Assembly: GCA_024760905.1 (NCBI GenBank)
Contig: CM045731.1
Coordinates: 26,243,501-26,307,500, forward strand
DNA from: Plotosus lineatus
Taxonomy: Eukaryota > Chordata > Actinopteri > Siluriformes > Plotosidae
Length of the DNA: 64,000 bases
Direction of reading: 5' to 3'
Position 1 is the stretch's first letter; the number at the start of each line of letters is the position of its first letter. Below the pieces are notes generated by a model. That model ran no database searches. It was not told the DNA's origin and saw nothing but the letters and a program-made list of their open reading frames with translations. This document shows, piece by piece, positions 31,905 through 42,240 of this stretch. The translations under genes and the position numbers were made by a program.

Positions 31905-32427
31905 TGAAGGTCAATTGAGATTAGGTTTCACCTTATACTTACTTCTTAAGGCGGCCAGTGCCTTTTTCCTTTTGGCCACTGGTGCTCACACAGCCAAGGG
32001 ATTCCAACCAATGGTCTTCAATTATGAGAATCACAATGTGATGGCATTTTTCATCTGTATCTTCTCAGCCCAGGACTTCCAAACCACATTTGGTCAATGA
32101 TAGATAGGTTCATTTCATGATCTCTCTCGCCAAGGGCTTCTCAACCCAAGGATTTATAATTTGTTCATACTCAGTTTTAACAACAGATATACTTTTTTCT
32201 GGCAAATTGCTTTTGACAGACGATTGTGCTGCATGAACAAGATAATTTCTCAGTTGTTCCACAGTGAACAAAAATTGGACAAGAACAGGCAGGAGAGAGC
32301 AGTTTCAATCTCCAGACCTCAGGCTTGGGAGCCCATCACACAAGCAGCACAATACTCTGCATTTGGTGCATCATTGATCGTTTTGAAGGAACTGACATGC
32401 TTACTCTGCAAAATGCAGCCTGGTTGT

Positions 32428-32500
32428 CACCCCAGGTGGGATTTGAACCCACAATCTTTGGCTTAGGAGGCCAACACCTTATCCGTTAGGCCACAGAGGC
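32428..32500 (-). tRNA. tRNA-Arg (CCT), acceptor partly A-type
   Basis: CCT loop, T-loop TTCAAAT. The acceptor 5' strand is GCCTCTG, combining the B-type T4 with the A-type 6-67 mismatch. Its upstream spacer also switches between types, so this copy looks like a recombinant. Confidence 0.72.
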
Positions 32501-32704
32501 CCACAAAGAAACTGCTGCCCATATGACCACTGAAATCTATCCTGTGTTCTGTGAATGACTGATCTGCTTTCAAGAAGGGCTGACACACCTGAATTATTTC
32601 AGCTGCAGCATTTTACTTGACTTGGACTCACATGGATCAACATTTGTTCTTTCCAGGAATTGTTGTTGATTGTCACCAAGTTCACAATTAAACTACCAAA
32701 ATGT

Positions 32705-32776
32705 TAGCAGAAGATGGTTTTGATTCATCGACCGCAGGGTAAGCGGCCCAGCACGCTCCCGCTGCGCTACTCTGCT
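32705..32776 (-). pseudogene. initiator-Met-derived tRNA-like, anticodon position GCT
   Basis: Identical in form to 25906, 72 nt, with an intact A-box and a damaged T-stem. Confidence 0.85.
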
Positions 32777-33286
32777 TGGGTGGTACCTGCAATAAACTTC
32801 ACCTTATACTTTCTGGGTAAGGTGGCCAGTGCCTTTTTGCTTTGGCCACTGGGGCTCACACAGCCAAGGGATTCCAACCAATGGTCTTCAATTATGATAA
32901 TGACAATTTGATGGCATTTTCCATCTGTCTCTTCTCAACCCCAAGACTTCCAACCCATATTTGGTCAATGACAGATAGGTTCATTTCATGACATCTCACG
33001 CCAAGGTCTTCTCAACCCAAGGATTTATAATTTGGTCAAACACGGTTTTAACAAGAGATATACTTTTTCTGGCAAATTGCTTTTGACAGACAAGGTGAAC
33101 AAGATCATTTCTCAGTTTTCCCACAGTGAACAAAGGTTGGACAAGAACAGGCAGGAGAGAGCAGTTTCAATCTCCAGACCTCAGGCTTGTGAGCCCATCA
33201 CACAAGCAGCACAATACGCTGTCGCGTGTCATCACTGATGTTTCCTGAAACCTCCATGCTTACTCTGCACAAACCAGCCTGGTTGT

Positions 33287-33359
33287 CACCCCAGGTGGGA
33301 CTTGAACCCACAATCTTTGGCTTAGAAGGCCAACACCTTATCCATTAGGCCACTGAGGC
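33287..33359 (-). tRNA. tRNA-Arg (TCT) with repaired acceptor, chimeric
   Basis: The only TCT copy with the fully pairing acceptor GCCTCAG/CTGGGGT seen in CCT copies. All four stems pair. It lacks the TTTT that follows CCT copies because the 3' flank is A-type ('ctgcacaaaccagc'). Confidence 0.8.
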
Positions 33360-33568
33360 CCACAAAGAAACTGCTGCCCATATGACCACTGAATTCCATC
33401 CTGTGTTCTGTGAATGACTGATCTGCTTTCATGAAGGGCTGACACACCTGAATTATTTCAGCTGCAGCATTTAAAACTTGACTTGAAACTCAGACTGGAT
33501 CAACATTTGTTCTTCTCCAGGAATTGTTGTTGATTGTCACCAAGTTCCCAATTAAACTACCAAAATGT

Positions 33569-33638
33569 TAGCAGAAGATGGTTTTGATTCATCGACCTCT
33601 GGGTTATAGGCCCAGCACGCTCCGCTGCCGACTCTGCT
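33569..33638 (-). pseudogene. initiator-Met-derived tRNA-like, anticodon position TAT, chimeric
   Basis: Anticodon arm CTGGG-CCTATAA-CCCAG pairs perfectly, but the D-arm has lost two bases (70 nt total) and the T-arm is of the decayed B type. It mixes A-type anticodon stem with B-type ends. Confidence 0.8.
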
Positions 33639-34151
33639 TGGGTGGTACCTGAGATTAGGTTTCACCTTATACTTACTTCTTAAGGCGGCCAGTGCCTTTT
33701 TCCTTTTGGCCACTGGTGCTCACACAGCCAAGGGATTCCAATCAATGGTCTTCAATTATGATAATCACAATTTGATGGCATTTTACATCTGTCTCTTCTC
33801 AACCCCAGGACTTCCAAACCATATTTGGTCAATGATAGATAGGTTCATTTCATGATATCTCACGCCAAGGTCTTCTCAACCCAAGGATTTATAATTTGTT
33901 CATACTCAGTTTTAACAACAGATATACTTTTTTCTGGCAAACTGCTTTTGACCCACAAGGTGAACAAGATCATTTCTCAGTTGTTCTACAGTGAACAGAA
34001 ATTGGACAAGAACAGGCAGGAGAGAGCAGTTTCAATCTCCAGACCTCAGGCTTGTGAGCCCATCACACAAGCAGCACAATACGCTGTCGCGTGTCATCAC
34101 TGATGTTTCCTGAAACCTCCATGCTTACTCTGCAAAATGCAGCCTGGTTGT

Positions 34152-34224
34152 CACCCCAGGTGGGACTTGAACCCACAATCTTTGGCTTAGGAGGCCAATA
34201 CCTTATCCGTTAGGCCACTGAGGC
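34152..34224 (-). tRNA. tRNA-Arg (CCT)
   Basis: As 27327, except T in place of C in the base between D and anticodon stems region ('ggccaatacc' on the plus strand). TTTT stop downstream. Confidence 0.85.
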
Positions 34225-34428
34225 CCACACAGAAACTGCTGCCCATATGACCACTGAATTCTATCCTGTGTTCTGTGAATGACTGATCTGTTTTCATGAA
34301 AGGCTGACACACCTGAATTATTTCAGCTGCAGCATTTTACTTGACTTGGACTCACATGGATCAACATTTGTTCTTTCCAGGAATTGTTGTTGATTGTCAC
34401 CAAGTTCACAATTAAACTACCAAAATGT

Positions 34429-34500
34429 TAGCAGAAGATGGTTTTGATTCATCGACCGCAGGGTAAGCGGCCCAGCACGCTCCCGCTGCGCTACTCTGCT
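34429..34500 (-). pseudogene. initiator-Met-derived tRNA-like, anticodon position GCT
   Basis: Same as 25906. The LINE insertion lies 122 bp to its right, upstream of this copy in the direction of transcription. Confidence 0.85.
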
Positions 34501-34622
34501 TGGGTGGTACCTGCAATAAACTTCACCTTATACTTTCTGGGTAAGGTGGCCAGTGCCTTTTTGCTTTGGCCACTGGGGCTCACACAGCCAAGGGATTCCA
34601 ACCAATGGTCTTCAATTATGAT

Positions 34623-35790
34623 ACAACAGTTTGGTTTCATGCCAAGAAAGAGCACCACAGATGCAGTGTTTGCTTTGAGGATGTTAATAGAGAAGTACAG
34701 AGAAGGTCAGAAGGAGCTGCATTGTGCCTTTGTGGATCTGGAGAAAGCATATGACAGGGTGCCGAGAGAAGAACTGTGGTATTGTATGAGGAAGTCTGGA
34801 GTGACAGAGAAGTATGTTAGAGTGGTGCAGGACATGTATGATAGATGTAAGACAGTGGTGAGGTGTGCTGTCGGTGTGACAGAAGAGTTCAAGGTGGAGG
34901 TGGGACTACATCAAGGGTCAGCTCTCAGCCCCTTCTTGTTTGCTATGGTGATGGACAGGCTAACAGATGAGGTTAGACAAGAATCTCCATGGACTATGAT
35001 GTTTGCAGATGACATTGTGATCTGTAGTGAGAGCAGAGACCAAGTGGAGGAAAATCTAGAGAGGTGGAGGTATGCCCTGGAAAGGAGGGGATTGAAGGTT
35101 AGTCTTAGTAAGACAGAATACATGTGTGTGAACGACAAGGACCCAAGAGGAACTTTGAGGTTACAGGGGGCAGAGATAAAGAAGGTGGAGGATTTTAAGT
35201 ACTTAGGCTCAACAATCCAGAGCAATGGAGAGTGTGGAAAAGAGGTGAAGAAGCGCGTGCAGGCAGGTTGGAATGGATGGAGAAAAGTGTCCGGTGTGAT
35301 GTGTGATAGGAGAGTATCGGCAAGAATGAAGGGAAAAGTGTACAAGACGGTGATGAGGCCAGCAATGTTGTATGGTTTAGAGACAGTGGCCCTGGGGAAA
35401 AGACAGGAGTCAGAGTTGGAGGTAGCAGAGATGAAAATGTTGAGGTTCTCTTTGGGAGTAACGAGGATGGATAGGATCAGAAATGAGTACATCAGAGGGA
35501 CAGCACATGTTAGATGTTTTGGAGACAAAGTCAGAGAGGCTAGATTGAGATGGTTTGGACATGTACAGAGGAGGGATAGTGAGTATATTGGTCGTAGGAT
35601 GCTGAGGTTGGAACCACCAGGCAAAAGGCCCAGAGGAAGACCAAAGAGAAGATTTATGGATGCAGTGAAGGCGGACATGAAGGTCGTTGGAGTAAGAGTA
35701 GAAGATGCAGAGGATAGGGAGAGATGGAGGCAGATCATTTGCTGTGGCGACCCCTGAAGGGAACAGCCGAAAGGAAAAGAAGAAGAAGAA
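34623..35790 (+). mobile_element. RTE-like LINE, 5'-truncated, inserted in the tRNA array
   Basis: A 1168-bp insertion bounded by an exact 16-bp duplication of array sequence, GGTCTTCAATTATGAT, at 34607-34622 and 35791-35806. The 3' end is only about 30 bases past the stop and finishes in a GAA run, typical of RTE elements. It is oriented opposite to the tRNA genes. Confidence 0.95.
34624..35757 (+). pseudogene. RTE-like LINE reverse transcriptase, C-terminal two-thirds, open frame
   Basis: About 377 codons open to the TGA. In order: QQFGFMPRKSTTDAVFALR, the first catalytic Asp in FVDLEKAYDRVPR, the GLHQGSALSPFLF block, the FADD catalytic motif (MMFADDIVI), a thumb region (LKVSLSKTEYM, FKYLGSTIQSNG), and the C-terminal 'RWFGHVQRRDSEYIG' to 'CCGDP'. 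The endonuclease and the first reverse transcriptase motifs are missing by truncation. The frame happens to continue upstream into array sequence to an ATG at 34438, giving a fused 439-codon ORF whose first 62 residues are noncoding array DNA. Confidence 0.92.
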
Positions 35791-36187
35791 GGTCTTCAAT
35801 TATGATAATGACAATTTGATGGCATTTTCCATCTGTCTCTTCTCAACCCCAAGACTTCCAACCCATATTTGGTCAATGACAGATAGGTTCATTTCATGAC
35901 ATCTCACGCCAAGGTCTTCTCAACCCAAGGATTTATAATTTGGTCAAACACAGTTTTAACAAGAGACGTACTTTTTCTGGCAAATTGCTTTTGACAGACG
36001 ATTGTGCTGCATGAACAAGATCATTTCTCAGTTTTCCCACAGGGAACAAAGGTTGGACAAGAACAGGGAGGAGAGGATTGTTTCCATCTCCAGAAATATG
36101 GGCCATTACAACAATACTCTGCATTTGGTGCATCATTATCGTTTGAAGGAACTGACATGCTTCCTGTGCACAAACCAGCTTGGTGGT

Positions 36188-36260
36188 CACCCCAGGTGGG
36201 ACTTGAACCCACAATCTTTGGCTTAGAAGGCCAACACCTTATCCATTAGGCCACAGGGGC
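36188..36260 (-). tRNA. tRNA-Arg-like (TCT)
   Basis: Same as 26481. The spacer just downstream differs by one base ('cttcctgtgcac'). Confidence 0.65.
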
Positions 36261-36449
36261 ACAGGTGATCCTAGCCTCCATCTTGTGGTCTGCAAATGTT
36301 AGATATGTTCACTTGATTTTTTTTCGCACCAATGCGTTCCCAGCTGCTGGATTTAAAACTGTTGAAACTCAGACTGGTCCACAAATGTCCTATATCTCCA
36401 TAGTTTTTTTCTCGTCACCACCAGCTCCCAATTGGCGCAACCCACATGA

Positions 36450-36521
36450 TAGCAGAGGATGGTTTCGATCCATCGACCTCTGGGTTATGGGCCCAGCACG
36501 CTCCCGCTGCGCTACTCTGCT
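36450..36521 (-). tRNA. initiator tRNA-Met (CAT), consensus copy
   Basis: Identical to the 30136 copy. Confidence 0.88.
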
Positions 36522-37033
36522 TGAAGGTCAATTGAGATTAGGTTTCACCTTATACTTACTTCTTAAGGCGGCCAGTGCCTTTTTCCTTTTGGCCACTGGT
36601 GCTCACACAGCCAAGGGATTCCAACCAATGGTCTTCAATTATGAGAATCACAATGTGATGGCATTTTACATCTGTATCTTCTCAGCCCAGGACTTCCAAA
36701 CCACATTTGGTCAATGATAGATAGGTTCATTTCATGATCTCTCTCGCCAAGGGCTTCTCAACCCAAGGATTTATAATTTGTTCATACTCAGTTTTAACAA
36801 CAGATATACTTTTTTCTGGCAAACTGCTTTTGACCCACAAGGTGAACAAGATAATTTCTCAGTTGTTCCACAGTGAACAAAAATTGGACAAGAACAGGCA
36901 GGAGAGAGCAGTTTCAATCTCCAGACCTCAGGCTTGTGAGCCCATCACACAAGCAGCACAATACGCTGTCGCGTGTCATCACTGATGTTTCCTGAAACCT
37001 CCATGCTTACTCTGCAAAATGCAGCCTGGTTGT

Positions 37034-37106
37034 CACCCCAGGTGGGACTTGAACCCACAATCTTTGGCTTAGGAGGCCAACACCTTATCCGTTAGGCCAC
37101 TGAGGC
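37034..37106 (-). tRNA. tRNA-Arg (CCT)
   Basis: Identical to 27327, TTTT stop downstream. Confidence 0.88.
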
Positions 37107-37310
37107 CCACAAAGAAACTGCTGCCCATATGACCACTGAATTCTATCCTGTGTTCTGTGAATGACTGATCTGCTTTCATGAAGGGCTGACACACCTGAAT
37201 TATTTCAGCTGCAGCATTTTACTTGACTTGGACTCACATGGATCAACATTTGTTCTTTCCAGGAATTGTTGTTGATTGTCACCAAGTTCACAATTAAACT
37301 ACCAAAATGT

Positions 37311-37381
37311 TAGCAGAAGATGGTTTTGATTCATCGACCGCAGGGTAATAGGCCCAGCACGCTCCCGCTGCCGACTCTGCT
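37311..37381 (-). pseudogene. initiator-Met-derived tRNA-like, anticodon position TAT
   Basis: Same 71-nt form as 27604. The next unit to the right is another B half-unit rather than an A half-unit. Confidence 0.85.
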
Positions 37382-37892
37382 TGGGTGGTACCTGCAATAA
37401 ACTTCACCTTATACTTTCTGGGTAAGGCGGCCAGTGCCTTTTCGCTTTGGCCACTGGGGCTCACACAGCCAAGGGATTCCAATCAATGGTCTTCAATTAT
37501 GATAATTACAATTTGATGGCATTTCACATCTGTCTCTTCTCAACCCCAGGACTTCCAACCCATATTTGGTCAATGATAGATAGGTTCATTTCATGATATC
37601 TCACGCCAAGGTCTTCTCAACCCAAGGATTTATAATTTGTTCATACTCAGTTTTAACAACAGATATACTTTTTTCTGGCAAACTGCTTTTGACCCACAAG
37701 GTGAACAAGATAATTTCTCAGTTGTTCTACAGTGAACAGAAATTGGACAAGGACAGGCAGGAGAGAGCAGTTTCAATCTCCAGACCTCAGGCTTGTGAGC
37801 CCATCACACAAGCAGCACAATACGCTGTCGCGTGTCATCACTGATGTTTCCTGAAACCTCCATGCTTACTCTGCAAAATGCAGCCTGGTTGT

Positions 37893-37965
37893 CACCCCAG
37901 GTGGGACTTGAACCCACAATCTTTGGCTTAGGAGGCCAATACCTTATCCGTTAGGCCACTGAGGC
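37893..37965 (-). tRNA. tRNA-Arg (CCT)
   Basis: As 34152. Second CCT copy in succession, breaking the A/B alternation. Confidence 0.85.
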
Positions 37966-38169
37966 CCACACAGAAACTGCTGCCCATATGACCACTGAAT
38001 TCTATCCTGTGTTCTGTGAATGACTGATCTGTTTTCATGAAAGGCTGACACACCTGAATTATTTCAGCTGCAGCATTTTACTTGACTTGGACTCACATGG
38101 ATCAACATTTGTTCTTTCCAGGAATTGTTGTTGATTGTCACCAAGTTCACAATTAAACTACCAAAATGT

Positions 38170-38241
38170 TAGCAGAAGATGGTTTTGATTCATCGACCGC
38201 AGGGTAAGCGGCCCAGCACGCTCCCGCTGCGCTACTCTGCT
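38170..38241 (-). pseudogene. initiator-Met-derived tRNA-like, anticodon position GCT
   Basis: Same as 25906. Confidence 0.85.
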
Positions 38242-38744
38242 TGGGTGGTACCTGCAATAAACTTCACCTTATACTTTCTGGGTAAGGTGGCCAGTGCCTT
38301 TTTGCTTTGGCCACTGGGGCTCACACAGCCAAGGGATTCCAACCAATGGTCTTCAATTATGATAATGACAATTTGATGGCATTTTCCATCTGTCTCTTCT
38401 CAACCCCAAGACTTCCAACCCATATTTGGTCAATGACAGATAGGTTCATTTCATGACATCTCACGCCAAGGTCTTCTCAACCCAAGGATTTATAATTTGG
38501 TCAAACACAGTTTTAACAAGAGACGTACTTTTTCTGGCAAATTGCTTTTGACAGACGATTGTGCTGCATGAACAAGATCATTTCTCAGTTTTCCCACAGG
38601 GAACAAAGGTTGGACAAGAACAGGGAGGAGAGGATTGTTTCCATCTCCAGAAATATGGGCCATTACAACAATACTCTGCATTTGGTGCATCATTATCGTT
38701 TGAAGGAACTGACATGCTTCCTCTGCACAAACCAGCTTGGTGGT

Positions 38745-38817
38745 CACCCCAGGTGGGACTTGAACCCACAATCTTTGGCTTAGAAGGCCAACACCTTATC
38801 CATTAGGCCACAGGTGA
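38745..38817 (-). pseudogene. tRNA-Arg-like (TCT) with lost acceptor strand
   Basis: Carries the same deletion type as 28178 ('ccacaggtgatgc'), so the 5' acceptor strand cannot pair. Confidence 0.85.
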
Positions 38818-38998
38818 TGCTAAGCTCCATCTTGTGGTCTGCAAATGTTAGATATGTTCACTTGATTTTTTTTCACACCAATGCGTTCCCAGCTGCTGGA
38901 TTTAAAACTGTTGAAACTCAGACTGGTCCACAAATGTCCTATATCTCCATAGTTTTTTTCTCGTCACCACCAGCTCCCAATTGACGCAACCCACATGA

Positions 38999-39070
38999 TA
39001 GCAGAGGATGGTTTCGATCCATCGACCTCTGGGTTATGGGCCCAGCACGCTCCCACTGCGCTACTCTGCT
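38999..39070 (-). tRNA. initiator tRNA-Met (CAT)
   Basis: Differs from the 30136 copy only by one D-loop base (GCAGTGGGAGC). All stems pair. Confidence 0.85.
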
Positions 39071-39581
39071 TGAAGGTCAATTGAGATTAGGTTTCACCTT
39101 ATACTTACTTCTTAAGGCGGCCAGTCCCTTTTCCTTTTGGCCACTGGTGCTCACACAGCCAAGGGATTCCAACCAATGGTCTTCAATTATGAGAATCACA
39201 ATGTGATGGCATTTTACATCTGTATCTTCTCAGCCCAGGACTTCCAAACCACATTTGGTCAATGATAGATAGGTTCATTTCATGATATCTCAGGCCAGGG
39301 TCTTCTCAACACAAGGATTTATAATTTGTTCATACTCAGTTTTAACAACAGATATACTTTTTTCTGGCAAACTGCTTTTGACCCACAAGGTGAACAAGAT
39401 AATTTCTCAGTTGTTCCACAGTGAACAAAAATTGGACAAGAACAGGCAGGAGAGAGCAGTTTCAATCTCCAGACCTCAGGCTTGTGAGCCCATCACACAA
39501 GCAGCACAATACGCTGTCGCGTGTCATCACTGATGTTTCCTGAAACCTCCATGCTTACTCTGCAAAATGCAGCCTGGTTGT

Positions 39582-39654
39582 CACCCCAGGTGGGACTTGA
39601 ACCCACAATCTTTGGCTTAGGAGGCCAACACCTTATCCGTTAGGCCACTGAGGC
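39582..39654 (-). tRNA. tRNA-Arg (CCT)
   Basis: Identical to 27327, TTTT stop downstream. Confidence 0.88.
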
Positions 39655-39858
39655 CCACACAGAAACTGCTGCCCATATGACCACTGAATTCTATCCTGTG
39701 TTCTGTGAATGACTGATCTGTTTTCATGAAAGGCTGACACACCTGAATTATTTCAGCTTCAGCATTTTACTTGACTTGGACTCACATGGATCAACATTTG
39801 TTCTTTCCAGGAATTGTTGTTGATTGTCACCAAGTTCACAATTAAACTACCAAAATGT

Positions 39859-39930
39859 TAGCAGAAGATGGTTTTGATTCATCGACCGCAGGGTAAGCGG
39901 CCCAGCACGCTCCCGCTGCGCTACTCTGCT
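39859..39930 (-). pseudogene. initiator-Met-derived tRNA-like, anticodon position GCT
   Basis: Same as 25906. Confidence 0.85.
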
Positions 39931-40433
39931 TGGGTGGTACCTGCAATAAACTTCACCTTATACTTTCTGGGTAAGGTGGCCAGTGCCTTTTTGCTTTGGC
40001 CACTGGGGCTCACACAGCCAAGGGATTCCAACCAATGGTCTTCAATTATGATAATGACAATTTGATGGCATTTTCCATCTGTCTCTTCTCAACCCCAAGA
40101 CTTCCAACCCATATTTGGTCAATGACAGATAGGTTCATTTCATGACATCTCACGCCAAGGTCTTCTCAACCCAAGGATTTATAATTTGGTCAAACACAGT
40201 TTTAACAAGAGACGTACTTTTTCTGGCAAATTGCTTTTGACAGACGATTGTGCTGCATGAACAAGATCATTTCTCAGTTTTCCCACAGGGAACAAAGGTT
40301 GGACAAGAACAGGGAGGAGAGGATTGTTTCCATCTCCAGAAATATGGGCCATTACAACAATACTCTGCATTTGGTGCATCATTATCGTTTGAAGGAACTG
40401 ACATGCTTCCTCTGCACAAACCAGCTTGGTGGT

Positions 40434-40506
40434 CACCCCAGGTGGGACTTGAACCCACAATCTTTGGCTTAGAAGGCCAACACCTTATCCATTAGGCCAC
40501 AGGTGA
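40434..40506 (-). pseudogene. tRNA-Arg-like (TCT) with lost acceptor strand
   Basis: Same deletion as 38745. Confidence 0.85.
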
Positions 40507-40687
40507 TGCTAAGCTCCATCTTGTGGTCTGCAAATGTTAGATATGTTCACTTGATTTTTTTTCACACCAATGCGTTCCCAGCTGCTGGATTTAAAACTGT
40601 TGAAACTCAGACTGGTCCACAAATGTCCTATATCTCCATAGTTTTTTTCTCGTCACCACCAGCTCCCAATTGACGCAACCCACATGA

Positions 40688-40759
40688 TAGCAGAGGATGG
40701 TTTCGATCCATCGACCTCTGGGTTATGGGCCCAGCACGCTCCCGCTGCGCTACTCTGCT
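40688..40759 (-). tRNA. initiator tRNA-Met (CAT), consensus copy
   Basis: Identical to the 30136 copy. Confidence 0.88.
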
Positions 40760-41270
40760 TGAAGGTCAATTGAGATTAGGTTTCACCTTATACTTACTTC
40801 TTAAGGCGGCCAGTCCCTTTTCCTTTTGGCCACTGGTGCTCACACAGCCAAGGGATTCCAACCAATGGTCTTCAATTATGAGAATCACAATGTGATGGCA
40901 TTTTACATCTGTATCTTCTCAGCCCAGGACTTCCAAACCACATTTGGTCAATGATAGATAGGTTCATTTCATGATCTCTCTCGCCAAGGGCTTCTCAACC
41001 CAAGGATTTATAATTTGTTCATACTCAGTTTTAACAACAGATATACTTTTTTCTGGCAAACTGCTTGTGACCCACAAGGTGAACAAGATAATTTCTCAGT
41101 TGTTCCACAGTGAACAAAAATTGGACAAGAACAGGCAGGAGAGAGCAGTTTCAATCTCCAGACCGCAGGCTTGTGAGCCCATCACACAAGCAGCACAATA
41201 CGCTGTCGCGTGTCATCACTGATGTTTCCTGAAACCTCCATGCTTACTCTGCAAAATGCAGCCTGGTTGT

Positions 41271-41343
41271 CACCCCAGGTGGGACTTGAACCCACAATCT
41301 TTGGCTTAGGAGGCCAACACCTTATCCGTTAGGCCACTGAGGC
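41271..41343 (-). tRNA. tRNA-Arg (CCT)
   Basis: Identical to 27327, TTTT stop downstream. Confidence 0.88.
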
Positions 41344-41547
41344 CCACACAGAAACTGCTGCCCATATGACCACTGAATTCTATCCTGTGTTCTGTGAATG
41401 ACTGATCTGCTTTCATGAAGGGCTGACACACCTGAATTATTTCAGCTGCAGCATTTTACTTGACTTGGACTCACATGGATCAACATTTGTTCTTTCCAGG
41501 AATTGTTGTTGATTGTCACCAAGTTCACAATTAAACTACCAAAATGT

Positions 41548-41618
41548 TAGCAGAAGATGGTTTTGATTCATCGACCGCAGGGTAATAGGCCCAGCACGCT
41601 CCCGCTGCCGACTCTGCT
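41548..41618 (-). pseudogene. initiator-Met-derived tRNA-like, anticodon position TAT
   Basis: Same 71-nt form as 27604; last Met-type copy of the array. Confidence 0.85.
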
Positions 41619-42137
41619 TGGGTGGTACCTGCAATAAACTTCACCTTATACTTTCTGGGTAAGGCGGCCAGTGCCTTTTCGCTTTGGCCACTGGGGCTCA
41701 CACAGCCAAGGGATTCCAACCAATGGTCTTCAATTATGATAATGACAATTTGATGGCATTTTCCATCTGTCTCTTCTCAACCCCAGGACTTCCAACCCAT
41801 ATTTGGTCAATGATAGATCGGTTCATTTCATGATCTCTCACGCCAAGGTCTTCTCAACCCAAGGATTTATAATTTGTTCATACTCCGTTTTAACAACAGA
41901 TATACTTTTTTCTGGCAAACTGCTTTTGACCCACAATTGTGCTGCGTGAACAAGATAATTTCTCAGTTGTTCCACAGTGAACAAAAATTGGACAAGAACA
42001 GGCAGGAGAGAGCAGTTTCAATCTCCAGACCTCAGGCTTGTGATTCCATCACACAAGCAGCACAATAAGCTGTTGCGTGTCATCACTGATGTTTCCTGAA
42101 ACCTCCATGCTTCCTCTGCAAAATGCAGCCTGGTTGT

Positions 42138-42210
42138 CACCCCAGGTGGGACTTGAAACCACTATCTTTGTCTTATAAGGCAGATACCCTATCCATTAGG
42201 CCATTGAGGC
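42138..42210 (-). pseudogene. tRNA-Arg-like, right-edge copy, anticodon position TAT
   Basis: Acceptor GCCTCAA/CTGGGGT, anticodon arm TCTGC-CTTATAA-GACAA (poor pairing), T-stem GTGGT/CCCAC with a mismatch. The most diverged Arg-type member, at the right border. Confidence 0.8.
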
Positions 42211-42240
42211 CCAAGGAGACACTGATGCCCATACGACCAC

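Larger units (their letters stand above)
23490..42240 (-). repeat. tandem array of tRNA-Arg / initiator tRNA-Met units (higher-order repeat)
   Basis: 18.7 kb of head-to-tail units, all transcribed towards lower coordinates. Each ~0.83-0.87 kb half-unit holds one Arg-type and one initiator-Met-type tRNA sequence, with spacers that are themselves conserved ('ggccagtgcctttttcc', 'ggccactgg', 'attccaa(c/t)caatggtcttc'). Half-unit A is Arg(TCT) + Met(CAT); half-unit B is Arg(CCT) + decayed Met. A and B alternate with a dimer period of 1689-1704 bp (for example 26743, 28432, 30136, 31833). I count 21 Arg-type and 20 Met-type sequences. Exceptions to alternation are at the left edge, around 33.3-33.6 kb (chimeric copies) and at 37.0-38.2 kb (two B half-units in a row). 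Neighbouring dimers are almost identical whereas the outermost copies are most diverged. A LINE at 34623 is the only foreign insertion I see. Confidence 0.95.

Noticed and set aside
34438..35757. 439-codon ORF as a single gene
   Set aside because: The first 62 codons are array spacer and antisense tRNA-like DNA; the LINE begins at 34623 after the 16-bp target duplication.
23490..42240. CRISPR array or other prokaryotic repeat system
   Set aside because: Repeats are 0.85-1.7 kb with tRNA genes, in a eukaryotic context; there are no short direct repeats with unique spacers and no cas-like genes.
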